From positions 1-64,000 of the forward strand of contig NZ_FOTS01000019.1 in assembly GCF_900114615.1 (NCBI RefSeq): 64,000 nt of DNA, in the 5' to 3' direction. Origin of the DNA: Pelosinus propionicus DSM 13327. GTDB lineage: Bacteria; Bacillota; Negativicutes; DSM-13327. Position numbers and translations under genes: made by a program. The notes under the pieces were generated by a model that was given only the letters and a program-made list of their open reading frames with translations, was not told the DNA's origin and made no database searches. Positions 42,352 through 51,100 of the stretch are shown here, piece after piece (the first letter of the stretch is position 1; each line of letters begins with the position of its first letter).

Positions 42352-42798
42352 TCAAATTCCTGGATGGATACCATATCTAAAATCAGAATTAACTTGTCCA
42401 TTCCCCATGTCACTAACTTCAATTTCTAAAGTACTATCATACACGATGTCACCGCAATGTGGACATGAAACTTCCAGATCATCATCCGATTCTAATAAAC
42501 TAGATTCAAAGCTGACAGTTTCATGGCAAGAGGGGCATTGAACTTCTACTAATTCTTCGCTAGCAATATCTTCGTAGACTTCTTCTTCTAAATCAGTTAA
42601 ATCATCATCCATACTTTCTACATATGTTTCTAGATCCTCTTGAACCATTTGAATATTATTAAATTCTTCAGCCATATCATCAAGTACATCTATAATATTT
42701 ATCAACAACTTCCCTTCAGCCGAACGCTCATTGACATTAAGTCCTTGTGTTAATCCTTGTAAATAAGCTACTCGTTCTTTAATATTTCCCATAGACAT
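42352..42798 (-). CDS. Zinc-ribbon protein with CD1247-type N-terminal domain
   Basis: A 148-residue protein. The N-terminal helix MGNIKERVAYLQGLTQGL is the CD1247 N-terminal domain found in spore-forming Firmicutes. A strongly acidic helical segment follows (about residues 45-80), then a zinc ribbon with CPSC near residue 88 and CPHC near residue 111. AGGGGG precedes the ATG. It is monocistronic, between efp and spoIIIA; its function is unknown, possibly transcription- or translation-linked. Confidence 0.8.
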   Translation of the reverse strand: MSMGNIKERVAYLQGLTQGLNVNERSAEGKLLINIIDVLDDMAEEFNNIQMVQEDLETYVESMDDDLTDLEEEVYEDIASEELVEVQCPSCHETVSFESSLLESDDDLEVSCPHCGDIVYDSTLEIEVSDMGNGQVNSDFRYGIHPGI

Positions 42799-42921
42799 AA
42801 AGCCCCCTCTAAAGTATAGTTATTACGATATTGTCATTATACCCATTTTTTAAATAGTTCATTCTTACTGTTTTAAACAATCATATTGCTTCTTCGATTT
42901 ATTTTTTCAAATATTTATAAT

Positions 42922-42960
42922 AAAAAAACTGTATTCTTCATTAACTAAGAATACAGTTTC
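42922..42960 (-). terminator. Terminator after efp
   Basis: Stem AAACTGTATTCTT / AAGAATACAGTTT (13 bp, 8-nt loop), followed by TTTT on the minus strand. Confidence 0.9.
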
Positions 42961-42996
42961 CTTTTAAAATTAATTAAAAATCATCCTAATATATAT

Positions 42997-43554
42997 CTAT
43001 GCTCTTTCTAGATATTCTCCAGTGCGAGTATCTACTCTTAAAACATCTCCAATATTAATAAATAAAGGCACCCGCACTACACAGCCAGATTCCATTTTTG
43101 CAGGTTTCGTACCGCCAGTAGCTGTATCTCCACGAATACCAGGATCGGTTTCAACAACTGTTAGCTCAACTGCAACAGGTAATTCAACACCAATGACTGT
43201 TCCTTGAAAAAACATGATACTAATATTCATATTTTCTTTAAGATACTTTACAGCATCACCTAACTGTTCAGATGTTAACTCACTCTGCTCATAATTTTCA
43301 TTATCCATAAAATTATAATTGCCATCGCTTTCATACAAATATTGCATCTCACGACGATCCACATGAGCCTTAGGAAATTTTTCTCCTGGATTAAAGGTAC
43401 GCTCAACTACCGCACCAGTACGTACATTTTTCATTTTTGTACGTACAAAAGCAGCACCTTTACCAGGCTTTACATGCTGAAAATCAACTATTTGCCAAAC
43501 ATTATTATCAATTTCAATTGTTGCTCCTGTACGAAAATCACTACTTGATATCAT
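42997..43554 (-). CDS. efp: Elongation factor P
   Basis: A 185-residue three-domain translation factor that relieves ribosome stalling at polyproline. The tip loop [14 protein letters not shown] (about residues 27-40) carries the Lys that may be modified. The C-terminal domain has [11 protein letters not shown] and ends [12 protein letters not shown]. It is downstream of the Xaa-Pro peptidase gene, the common pepP-efp pair. Confidence 0.97.
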   Translation of the reverse strand: MISSSDFRTGATIEIDNNVWQIVDFQHVKPGKGAAFVRTKMKNVRTGAVVERTFNPGEKFPKAHVDRREMQYLYESDGNYNFMDNENYEQSELTSEQLGDAVKYLKENMNISIMFFQGTVIGVELPVAVELTVVETDPGIRGDTATGGTKPAKMESGCVVRVPLFINIGDVLRVDTRTGEYLERA

Positions 43555-43593
43555 TTTATTACCTCCATAGTCCCATTTAATTAAAAGTAAATA

Positions 43594-44658
43594 TTAATAT
43601 AACTCTATTAACTGTTTACTACTAGCAGTTAATATTTGACACCCTTCATCACTAACTAAAACAGTGTCTTCAATACGCACTCCGCCCCAATCAGGCAGGT
43701 AAATTCCTGGTTCAACTGTTACTACCATATTTTTCAATAAGACAGTATGTATATTAGCAGGAGAAAGCCTCGGTTCCTCATGGATGTTAAGACCTAGCCC
43801 ATGCCCTAATCCATGCCCGAAAAATTCACCAAAACCAGCGTCTATAATAATATTTCTGGCTACAGCATCAACATCTTTGCCAATTTTTCCAGCAGTAACA
43901 GCCTGCACTCCTGCCAATTGAGCAGCCAAAACGACTTCATAAATTTCTTTTTGCTTTGCTGTAGCTTTTCCCATACAAACGGTGCGAGTAATGTCCGAAT
44001 GGTATCCTTTATATACTGCGCCAAAATCCATTGTTACAAAATCACCAAGTTCAATTATTTTATCAGAAGCTCTTCCATGAGGCAACGCTCCACGTTTGCC
44101 AGAGGCCATAATAGTATCAAAAGCTGGCTTTTCTGCTCCTAACTGTCGCATATAATATTCTAATTCTAAAGCTACTTCTTGCTCAGTCATACCTGGCTTT
44201 AAAAATGACATAATTCTAGAAAAAGCATCATCAGCAATTTTAACCGCTTTTTTTATCAATGCAATTTCACTCTCATCTTTTACCATACGCAAAGCATCCA
44301 ACTGGACAGGAATTAGATTTACAGAATGCAAGTAATTAATTAGTTCTTGATGTCCATCATAAGTAACAAAGTCGCTTTCAAAACCGATTTGAAAGACTCC
44401 AAGTTTGTTAATCATTTCTGTCAAAGTTTTACCGACAGTATGATAACGCACAATTTCATATTGCGCAGCTTGCATAGTGGCTTGTTCAATATAACGAAAA
44501 TCGGTTAATAAGAGATTTTCGTTATTAGAAATCAGTAATATACCCGCTGAACCACTGAATCCGCTGAAATAGTGTCTATTCTCTGGCTTATGAATTAGCA
44601 TGCAATCTAACTGATGTTCTTTCATAAACTTACGAAGTTTAATTAATCTTTTTTCCAT
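43594..44658 (-). CDS. Xaa-Pro aminopeptidase/dipeptidase (peptidase M24)
   Basis: A 354-residue pita-bread-fold metallopeptidase. Metal ligands are in TMDFGAVYKGYHSDITRTV (Asp and Asp), HGLGHGLGLNIHE (His) and TVEPGIYLP plus GGVRIEDTVLV (Glu and Glu). The N-terminal creatinase-like domain spans about residues 1-125. It is paired with efp, as in many Firmicutes. A small ORF ends one base before its start. Confidence 0.93.
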   Translation of the reverse strand: MEKRLIKLRKFMKEHQLDCMLIHKPENRHYFSGFSGSAGILLISNNENLLLTDFRYIEQATMQAAQYEIVRYHTVGKTLTEMINKLGVFQIGFESDFVTYDGHQELINYLHSVNLIPVQLDALRMVKDESEIALIKKAVKIADDAFSRIMSFLKPGMTEQEVALELEYYMRQLGAEKPAFDTIMASGKRGALPHGRASDKIIELGDFVTMDFGAVYKGYHSDITRTVCMGKATAKQKEIYEVVLAAQLAGVQAVTAGKIGKDVDAVARNIIIDAGFGEFFGHGLGHGLGLNIHEEPRLSPANIHTVLLKNMVVTVEPGIYLPDWGGVRIEDTVLVSDEGCQILTASSKQLIELY

Positions 44659-44659
44659 A

Positions 44660-44782
44660 TTAACTCACGCTGCTAATTTTATCAGCAACTGCCTCCAATG
44701 CCAAAAGATAATCGTATCTAGACCATAAGCAGAAACGATTCGGTTCGTGAATAGGCAAATCACAAATTCCTTTGTCTCTCAT
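44660..44782 (-). CDS. Small two-cysteine protein (40 aa) preceding the Xaa-Pro peptidase
   Basis: A 40-codon frame (MRDKGICDLPIHEPNRFCLW...) starts at ATG 44782 with AAGG about ten bases upstream and ends one base before the peptidase start. It is hydrophilic and helical at its C-terminus, with Cys7 and Cys18 and several aromatic residues. The tight coupling to the next gene supports a real protein. I do not recognise the family. Confidence 0.55.
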   Translation of the reverse strand: MRDKGICDLPIHEPNRFCLWSRYDYLLALEAVADKISSVS

Positions 44783-44889
44783 CTTATCACAGCCTTAGCA
44801 TAAGAATTCATTATCTTTTATATTTTATCATAGATTTAAATTATTGCCTAGTTCTTTGTATGGAATTAACATTACATAATCTATATGTA

Positions 44890-46545
44890 TCATGGCTTGG
44901 TAATCTCTTTTATGATTTCATAAAAGAGAGGTGCAGCAATATCACTACCAGACATTCCTTCCTCAACGAAAACTACTACCGCATATTGAGGGATTTTTAT
45001 AGGTGCGTACCCTGCAAACCAAGCATGGTTGATGCTTTGCCCATTTGAGTTTTTTCGCCCGGTTTCGGCGGATCCAGTTTTGCCCGCCGATCCTATTCCT
45101 TCAACATAAGCCGCTTGACCAGTACCATAGCGAGTGACACCCATCATCATATCCTGAATTTGCAAAGCTGTTTTTGAAGACAAGACTCGAATACCTGGGG
45201 GCGTATCGTATGTTTTTATAACTATACCATCAGCATTTGTCAGTTTACTAATGACATAAGGCGCTACTTTTATACCATCATTCGCAATGGTAGCTACTAA
45301 GGACGCGATCTGTAGAGGCGTTGCCTCTAGTGTACCTTGTCCAATAGCTAAATTAGCAAGTTCACCGGAATAAAGGTTATCAGATGGTGGCAAATACCCT
45401 TCTGCCTCATCGTTAAAATCTCCACTCGTCTTATGACCAAAGCCAAATTTTTGTGCATAAGAAAGTAAGGATTCTGCACCTATTTTTAAGCCCACTTCAA
45501 TAAAAATAGGATTACTCGAATAGGCTAATGCTTCCTTAAACGTTATCTGCCCCCGGCCCCCCTTATCGTAATCCCATCCATTAAAGCGTAGATGATCAAC
45601 TTCAATATACCCTGGATCAAAAAATAAATCATCTGGCTGTATATTCTCTTTTTCTAATGCTGCAGCAGCTGTTACTAACTTAAATACAGACCCAGGCTGA
45701 TAGGGGGATATCGCTCGATTTAGCAAAGGTGCACTACTTTGATTTAAATACTCCTCAAGATGATTGGCATTGAAATTAGGTCTTGAAGCCATGGCCAATA
45801 TTTCGCCAGTAGTAGGACGCAATACTACTACTGCTCCCTTAACACCATGCTTATCTACTATATTCTCTATTGTTTTTTGAATTTGTTTATCTATAGTTAA
45901 TACCACATTACTTGGACCTGAGTGGGTGGATAAACGTAATCGTTTATAGCCAAGTCCTGGAATAATTTGTTGTCCAGCATCTACTAACGCAACTGCATAT
46001 TCTGGTTGATTGCCTCTTAAAATATCATCATACATTCCTTCAATACCACTAACTCCCTGATTATCAGCAAGATTAATATAGCCTTTAACATGTGCAGCCA
46101 TTGGATTTCCATATCTAATCTTTTCAGACACTACCACAACACCTGGAATTAATGCCCTGTTAATTTGTTCTCCCATAGCTGCATCAATTTTACTTTTTAT
46201 TTTAAATGGTCGATGATTTTCTGTAATTTGTGATAAGAGATTCGATACTGAGATTCCTGTTAATTCAGACAATTGTTCAGCAACCATTTCTACATTTTGA
46301 ATTTGTCCGGGAAAAATAGCAATCTTATAGTGCTGCGCCGTATTTGTTAATGGTAATCCATTCCGATCTACAATTTCTCCTCGGGCAACCTCAATAGGTA
46401 CTTCCTGAACACGCATACTCAAACTCTGCAGTACGAAGTTATCATTTTCTATAACTTGCAAATAAAACAAACGTATAATCAATAAACTACCAAAAAGCAA
46501 AAAGAAACTTAACAATTTATAAATACGTAAAATTTGCAATGCCAT
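44890..46545 (-). CDS. Penicillin-binding protein 2-type transpeptidase (class B)
   Basis: A 551-residue class B PBP. An N-terminal membrane helix (about residues 8-25) precedes a dimerisation domain (from VARGEIVDRNG) and the transpeptidase domain with GSVFK (the SxxK Ser), SSN and KTGSAETG. The sequence resembles SpoVD/PBP2-like proteins, but without context such as mraY or mreB I cannot say whether it serves elongation or spore cortex. The start codon lies inside a 12-bp hairpin. Confidence 0.9.
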   Translation of the reverse strand: MALQILRIYKLLSFFLLFGSLLIIRLFYLQVIENDNFVLQSLSMRVQEVPIEVARGEIVDRNGLPLTNTAQHYKIAIFPGQIQNVEMVAEQLSELTGISVSNLLSQITENHRPFKIKSKIDAAMGEQINRALIPGVVVVSEKIRYGNPMAAHVKGYINLADNQGVSGIEGMYDDILRGNQPEYAVALVDAGQQIIPGLGYKRLRLSTHSGPSNVVLTIDKQIQKTIENIVDKHGVKGAVVVLRPTTGEILAMASRPNFNANHLEEYLNQSSAPLLNRAISPYQPGSVFKLVTAAAALEKENIQPDDLFFDPGYIEVDHLRFNGWDYDKGGRGQITFKEALAYSSNPIFIEVGLKIGAESLLSYAQKFGFGHKTSGDFNDEAEGYLPPSDNLYSGELANLAIGQGTLEATPLQIASLVATIANDGIKVAPYVISKLTNADGIVIKTYDTPPGIRVLSSKTALQIQDMMMGVTRYGTGQAAYVEGIGSAGKTGSAETGRKNSNGQSINHAWFAGYAPIKIPQYAVVVFVEEGMSGSDIAAPLFYEIIKEITKP

Positions 46546-46575
46546 ACGATCACCTCAATGATAGTATGGCATTGC
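46536..46575 (-). promoter_or_regulatory. Hairpin enclosing the PBP start codon and ribosome site
   Basis: A perfect 12-bp inverted repeat, GCAATGCCATAC / GTATGGCATTGC (46536-46547 with 46564-46575). On the mRNA the second arm includes the ATG, and the 16-nt loop includes GAGGTGATC, the Shine-Dalgarno. No T-run follows, so it is not a terminator. A translational switch or RNA-binding site is likely. Confidence 0.6.
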
Positions 46576-46598
46576 TTAGCAAAATTATTATTATTAAT

Positions 46599-46799
46599 CT
46601 ATACATAATCAAAATCAATCGGAAGATTTGCTAAAATCTCCTGCACCTCTTTACAGGTATCAGGTGTAACGCGAATTCGCAATACTCCTGTCGAATCCTT
46701 TACGGTGGTCACTACCCCAAAATATTCATATCCTTCCATAATTCGATTTAGATAATTAATATGTTTTACATCAAGACGAATTAAAATTTCCTCACACAT
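46599..46799 (-). CDS. DUF4911 protein
   Basis: A 66-residue alpha/beta protein of the DUF4911 type, with IDFDY at the C-terminus and RIMEGYEYFGVV in the middle. The ATG at 46799 has GAGGTACC upstream. It overlaps the U32 gene's 3' end by 8 nt, so it is co-translated with it. Function unknown. Confidence 0.75.
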   Translation of the reverse strand: MCEEILIRLDVKHINYLNRIMEGYEYFGVVTTVKDSTGVLRIRVTPDTCKEVQEILANLPIDFDYV

Positions 46800-48021
46800 T
46801 CTTTGGTACCTCACGTCGTAACATAGCGTATTCTGCTACTTCTTGGCGCATTCGCATCTTAAAAACTTGTTGAGGGTGAGGCGCAGCACCAATACAATTA
46901 TTATCTAAATCAAACATCTCAGTTATTACCTGAGTGAAATTAGGTTTTCCCGGCTGCATAATTTCTATTTCCTGCCCCACTTTGATATTGTTACGTTGTT
47001 CAATTGTAGCCATTTTGGTTATTGGGTCATAACTTTTGACTAAACCAATAAAATCAAAGGTTTGTTCATAAGACGAAGATCCATAGATTTGATCATTTTG
47101 AGTTGTCTTGTTGAAATAAAATCCACTAGTATAAGCACGGTGAGAAATCTTTTGTAACTCTTCAAGCCATTCATCTTTAACACTATAGTGTTCAGGATTG
47201 TTTACATAGGCATCAATAGCCTCTCTATAGACTTTAATTACAGTAGCAGCATAGTGTACACTTTTCATACGACCTTCTACCTTGAGGCTATTTAGTCCAC
47301 TATTGATTAATTCAGGAATATGAGGGAGTAAGCATAGGTCTTTTGAGTTAAAGATATAGGTCCCTCGTTCATCTTCTATAACAGGATAATACTCTCCTGG
47401 ACGTTTTTCTTCCACTAAATTAAATTTCCAACGACAGGGTTGGGCGCATTGGCCTCGATTTGCATCACGATCTGTAAAATAATTACTCATCAAACAACGT
47501 CCAGAATATGAAATACACATAGCTCCATGAACAAACGCTTCTAATTCAATCTTAACTTTATCTCGAATGATAGTAATATCTTCCAAAGATAATTCTCTAG
47601 CTAATACCACCCGACTAACTCCTAATTCCTGCCAAAATAGAACAGATGACCAATTAGTATTATTTGCTTGAGTACTGATATGTATGGGCAGATTAGGTGC
47701 AACTTCTTTGATAATACGGTATACTCCTAAATCTGCGATTATAACCGCGTCAACATTACAATCTGATAAAAATCGGATATAATCGGGCAAAGCTGGTAGA
47801 TCTTCATTATGAGGAAATATATTTACCGTTACATAAGCTTTCTTTTGCAGACTATGAGCAAATTCAACTCCTTCTTTAAGTTCTTCTTCTGTAAAATTGC
47901 CACTAAAAGCTCGTAATCCAAAAGACTTTCCTGCCAAAAAAACTGCATCTGCACCATACAAAAGAGCCATTTTAAGTTTCTCGAGATTACCTGCTGGTGC
48001 TAAAAGTTCGATCTTTTTCAC
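46792..48021 (-). CDS. trhP: U32 family tRNA hydroxylation protein (TrhP-like)
   Basis: A 409-residue U32 family protein. The signature EAFVHGAMCISYSGRCLMS (about residues 155-175) and the cysteine cluster CAQPCRWK give a Fe-S-type motif. In Bacillus, TrhP (YrrN/YrrO) makes 5-hydroxyuridine at tRNA position 34 with prephenate. It overlaps trmR, whose product methylates that base, so assignment to wobble-uridine modification is strong. The start is a GTG with AAGGAGC upstream. Confidence 0.92.
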   Translation of the reverse strand: MKKIELLAPAGNLEKLKMALLYGADAVFLAGKSFGLRAFSGNFTEEELKEGVEFAHSLQKKAYVTVNIFPHNEDLPALPDYIRFLSDCNVDAVIIADLGVYRIIKEVAPNLPIHISTQANNTNWSSVLFWQELGVSRVVLARELSLEDITIIRDKVKIELEAFVHGAMCISYSGRCLMSNYFTDRDANRGQCAQPCRWKFNLVEEKRPGEYYPVIEDERGTYIFNSKDLCLLPHIPELINSGLNSLKVEGRMKSVHYAATVIKVYREAIDAYVNNPEHYSVKDEWLEELQKISHRAYTSGFYFNKTTQNDQIYGSSSYEQTFDFIGLVKSYDPITKMATIEQRNNIKVGQEIEIMQPGKPNFTQVITEMFDLDNNCIGAAPHPQQVFKMRMRQEVAEYAMLRREVPKNV

Positions 48022-48617
48022 TTTTTGTTCGCTCCTTGATAATAAGAAATAGCTACTCCGTCACCCTCAAAATGAAGCGTAGTAGAAAATCTCGGATCTG
48101 TATTTACAAATTGTAAATATTCTTTTAGACGCTTAACAATTGTTTTATAACGCCGTAGTGGAGGATCATCGCTCAGAACCATCCCTCGAAACAGCACATT
48201 ATCTGCTATCACAACGGCACCAATAGCAAGTTTATCTATAATTTTGCACAAATAATCAAGATACTGTGCTTTAGCTGCATCAATAAATACCATATCAAAT
48301 GTTCCCTCAAGCTGTAATAAAATTGTGCTTGCGTCTCCATCTAGAAGTTGAATCTGTTCGCTCTTACCAGCTCTAGCAATATAATCATAGGCAATATCAA
48401 TACGAGCAGCATCTTGCTCTATTGTAATAATTTTGCTATCTAAAGGCATATAATGAGCCATAAGCAAAGCAGAATAACCAATTGCAGTACCTATTTCTAA
48501 AATTGATTTTGGTTTATTCTGTTTTACGATCTCAATTAATCTGTTACTGCTTTTCTTATTAATAATTGGCACATTATATTCGGCAGCATAATCTTCAATT
48601 TCTTTAAATAAGTTCAA
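48018..48617 (-). CDS. trmR: tRNA 5-hydroxyuridine methyltransferase (TrmR/YrrM)
   Basis: A 199-residue O-methyltransferase of the class I SAM fold. SILEIGTAIGYSALLMA near residue 40 binds SAM, and DMVFIDAAKAQYLDYL and ADNVLFRGMV give the metal-dependent O-methyltransferase motifs. TrmR converts ho5U34 to mo5U34. The start is a TTG at 48617 with AGGAG seven bases upstream; the longer frame would overlap mltG heavily. The order mltG-trmR-trhP is the Bacillus yrrL-yrrM-yrrN/O order. Confidence 0.92.
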   Translation of the reverse strand: MNLFKEIEDYAAEYNVPIINKKSSNRLIEIVKQNKPKSILEIGTAIGYSALLMAHYMPLDSKIITIEQDAARIDIAYDYIARAGKSEQIQLLDGDASTILLQLEGTFDMVFIDAAKAQYLDYLCKIIDKLAIGAVVIADNVLFRGMVLSDDPPLRRYKTIVKRLKEYLQFVNTDPRFSTTLHFEGDGVAISYYQGANKK

Positions 48618-48630
48618 TGTATCACTCCTA

Positions 48631-49635
48631 TTATTTACGAACCTCTTCAATTGCCGCAAGATGCTCGTCATATGTTTTACTAAAATGATGTGCACCTTCT
48701 TGATCAGCCACAAAATATACAAATTGTGTTTCTTTAGGATATAAAACAGCATTAATAGCTGCTATTCCAGGATTTGCAATAGGTCCGGGAGGTAAACCCA
48801 TATGTTGGTAGGTATTATAAGATGATGGAATTTCAGTATCTTGTACTGATAGCTCTGCTTTAGGATAACCTAAAATATATTGAATCGTAGCACAAGACTG
48901 CAAAGGCATTCCTAATTTTAAACGATTTATAAATACTCCAGCGATAATTGGACGATCAGCTTCTATTTGCGCTTCTTTTTCCACTAAAGAGGCTAATATA
49001 ATAACATCCTTGATTGAAAAGCCCATTTGCTTTGCCCTTGACCGCATACTCTCATTAAATTCTTTATCAAATTGAGATATCATCATGCTAAGCAACTGTT
49101 CCTCAGTAGTTCCTTTATTAATTTGATACGTATCAGGGAAAATAAAACCTTCAGCCTTATATACTACATTAGGATTCTGATTAGCCATATAAGTAAAGGG
49201 AGTTGCTCTTTGTGCCAACTGTTGAAATTTTTCAGCACTACCTAGTTGTTTTTCCTGTATTAGTTTAGCAATTTGTTCAACAGTATATCCCTCTGGTATG
49301 GTAATTTGTTGATATAACCTTTGCCCTTTTGCCAACATGGCAACAATTTGCTGTACTGTCATGTCCTTAGTTAAAACGTATTCACCAGCCTGTAGGGAAT
49401 TTGCTAAACCTTGAGATTTGGCAACAACATGAAATACAAAAACACTTTTTATAGCACCTTGCTCTTTTAAAAGCTCCCCAATCTCATTAGCTGCCATTCC
49501 AGGTTTAACAGAAATGACAAATGTTTCTCCTGCAGGCGAAGTAACAGGTTGTGTTAACTTATATATAATACTTCCCAAACATAGACAAATTAACACCAAT
49601 ACAATATGCCATTTAAACTGCTTCAATCTATACAT
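48631..49635 (-). CDS. mltG: Endolytic transglycosylase MltG
   Basis: A 334-residue YceG-like lytic transglycosylase. An N-terminal transmembrane helix (about residues 8-26) is followed by a LysM-like domain and the catalytic domain, with Glu in ASLVEKEAQIEADRP and GVFINRL. GAGGTGAGG precedes the ATG. It lies in the yrrK-yrzB-yrrL-yrrM cluster, separated from DUF1292 by two terminators. Confidence 0.95.
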   Translation of the reverse strand: MYRLKQFKWHIVLVLICLCLGSIIYKLTQPVTSPAGETFVISVKPGMAANEIGELLKEQGAIKSVFVFHVVAKSQGLANSLQAGEYVLTKDMTVQQIVAMLAKGQRLYQQITIPEGYTVEQIAKLIQEKQLGSAEKFQQLAQRATPFTYMANQNPNVVYKAEGFIFPDTYQINKGTTEEQLLSMMISQFDKEFNESMRSRAKQMGFSIKDVIILASLVEKEAQIEADRPIIAGVFINRLKLGMPLQSCATIQYILGYPKAELSVQDTEIPSSYNTYQHMGLPPGPIANPGIAAINAVLYPKETQFVYFVADQEGAHHFSKTYDEHLAAIEEVRK

Positions 49636-49718
49636 GGGTACCTCACCTCTGTTTGCATCTTTATATATTTAACTGTTAATGCAATTACTCTAAAAGACTT
49701 CTTTATTATACACAAAAA

Positions 49719-49750
49719 GACAAAAAAAGACTAGGCTTCCGCCAAGTCTT
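49719..49750 (-). terminator. Second of two tandem terminators after the DUF1292 gene
   Basis: Stem AAGACTTGGC / GCCTAGTCTT (one mismatch) around a short loop, followed by TTTTTTT on the minus strand. Confidence 0.75.
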
Positions 49751-49793
49751 AGACTTAGGCAAAAGCCTTAGCTTTCAACCATTATATCAACTG

Positions 49794-49823
49794 AAAAAAG
49801 ATGAAGCCTATTCGGCTTCATCT
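49794..49823 (-). terminator. First terminator, overlapping the DUF1292 stop
   Basis: A perfect 10-bp stem, AGATGAAGCC / GGCTTCATCT, with a 5-nt loop, followed by TTTTTT on the minus strand. It lies across the gene's 3' end. Confidence 0.85.
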
Positions 49824-50149
49824 TCTACCATTAGTTCTTCATAAGCTTTACGAACTTCTTCAAACTCTTCATCGGTAGGATCGACATATATTTCCTCGCC
49901 ATTTTCATCAGTATCAATGCGCGCAATATATACATCAACTTCATCTTCAGAACAACCGCATCCAGCGTTACATCCGCAATCTTCTTCCTCTTCGCCATCT
50001 TCAATAGGAATCAAAATCGCATACTGCTTATCACCAACTGGAACAATCATTTCCTCACGATAATAATATTCATTACCCTCTTCATCAGTCATAACGACTA
50101 CGAGCTCTTCATCCAATTCTTCGAGGTCATCTTTTTCAATATCAGCCAT
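49808..50149 (-). CDS. DUF1292 acidic protein (YrzB-like)
   Basis: A 113-residue strongly acidic protein. DEEGNEYYYREEMIVPVGDKQYAILIPI is the DUF1292 core, here with a CGCNAGCGC insert near residue 58 (four to five Cys in a short stretch). GAGGTGAA precedes the ATG. It is the third gene of the ireB-ruvX-DUF1292 cluster. Function unknown. Confidence 0.9.
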   Translation of the reverse strand: MADIEKDDLEELDEELVVVMTDEEGNEYYYREEMIVPVGDKQYAILIPIEDGEEEEDCGCNAGCGCSEDEVDVYIARIDTDENGEEIYVDPTDEEFEEVRKAYEELMVEDEAE

Positions 50150-50218
50150 TCATTTCACCTCTTCCTTTTAATGTACATGTAATTTTATCTTAGAAAAGTT
50201 ATCCTGTCAAGGAAGTTA

Positions 50219-50635
50219 TTAACAAGACAGGCTATCTAGATACCCCTGTAAAATAAATACTGCCGCCATCTTATCAATCACTTTTTTACGCTTTGCGCGA
50301 CTTACATCTGCAGCAATAAGTGCCTTTTGCGCCCCTACAGTAGATAAACGCTCATCCCATAAAACAACTTTTATTGTAGGAAATGTTTCAGCTACCTGAT
50401 TCGCAAATGTTTGCATTAATTCACCTCTAGGGCCAATGGACCCATTCATATTTTTAGGCAAACCAATAAGAATTGTCCCGACCTCAAGCTCAGTAATAAT
50501 TTCATCTAAACGACTAAGATCTCTTTCTAAAGAGGTACGGCGAATCACCTCAATCCCCTGTGCTGTTAATAATAACAGGTCACTTGCTGCCACACCAATT
50601 GTTTTATCACCAACATCAAGAGCTAGTATGCGCAT
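50219..50635 (-). CDS. ruvX: Holliday junction resolvase RuvX/YqgF homologue
   Basis: A 138-residue RNase H-like nuclease. [13 protein letters not shown] at the N-terminus and [11 protein letters not shown] near residue 94 hold the catalytic Asp and Glu. The family is linked to 16S rRNA 5' processing in Escherichia coli. It sits between ireB and DUF1292, as in Bacillus (yrzL-yrrK-yrzB). Confidence 0.94.
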   Translation of the reverse strand: MRILALDVGDKTIGVAASDLLLLTAQGIEVIRRTSLERDLSRLDEIITELEVGTILIGLPKNMNGSIGPRGELMQTFANQVAETFPTIKVVLWDERLSTVGAQKALIAADVSRAKRKKVIDKMAAVFILQGYLDSLSC

Positions 50636-50660
50636 TTATCCTCCCACTATACCAAACATA

Positions 50661-50915
50661 TTATTTATCTTTGAGATATGCTCTTACCAACTCTTCGAGA
50701 AGCTCATCCCGTTCTAATTTTCGTATTAACCCACGAGCATTATTATAGCTGGTAATGTATGTAGGATCTCCAGATAGTAGATACCCGACTAATTGATTAA
50801 TTGGATTATATCCTTTGGTAATTAATGACTGATATACAGCATTAATTACCATGGCTGCATTATTTTCTTCATTATCCACACGAAACATCATAGTATCTTC
50901 TGATATATTAGGCAT
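50661..50915 (-). CDS. ireB: IreB family regulatory phosphoprotein
   Basis: An 84-residue UPF0297 protein with Thr-rich [14 protein letters not shown] at the N-terminus (a known PASTA-kinase substrate region in Enterococcus), then [27 protein letters not shown] precedes the ATG. It is first in a small cluster with a sigma-H-type promoter. Confidence 0.92.
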   Translation of the reverse strand: MPNISEDTMMFRVDNEENNAAMVINAVYQSLITKGYNPINQLVGYLLSGDPTYITSYNNARGLIRKLERDELLEELVRAYLKDK

Positions 50916-50957
50916 TGAGCATCCTCCTCTCTTATATTATCTCCGCCTCTAACCATT

Positions 50958-50986
50958 ATATTCTACCTTGACTAGTTATTTCCTCT
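50958..50986 (-). promoter_or_regulatory. Sigma-H-type promoter upstream of ireB-ruvX-DUF1292
   Basis: On the minus strand, -35 AGAGGAAAT (50978-50986), an 11-bp spacer and -10 GTAGAATAT (50958-50966). This is an exact consensus match with the same spacing as the spoIIA promoter. A TATAAT overlaps the -10, so sigma-A use is possible, but no good -35 for it is seen. Confidence 0.65.
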
Positions 50987-51044
50987 AGAAAAATAAAAAT
51001 ACTTATCTTTCTAAACTTCGCAAAAAAATGCTTTATATTTATTT

Positions 51045-51096
51045 TTTCAAAAAGTAAAGTGTACTTAGAGTGTAAAACTCCCTCTAAGTACACTTT
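51045..51096 (-). terminator. Terminator after alaS
   Basis: A perfect 15-bp stem, AAAGTGTACTTAGAG / CTCTAAGTACACTTT, with an 11-nt loop and CTTTTT beyond on the minus strand. Confidence 0.92.
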
Positions 51097-51100
51097 CGAG

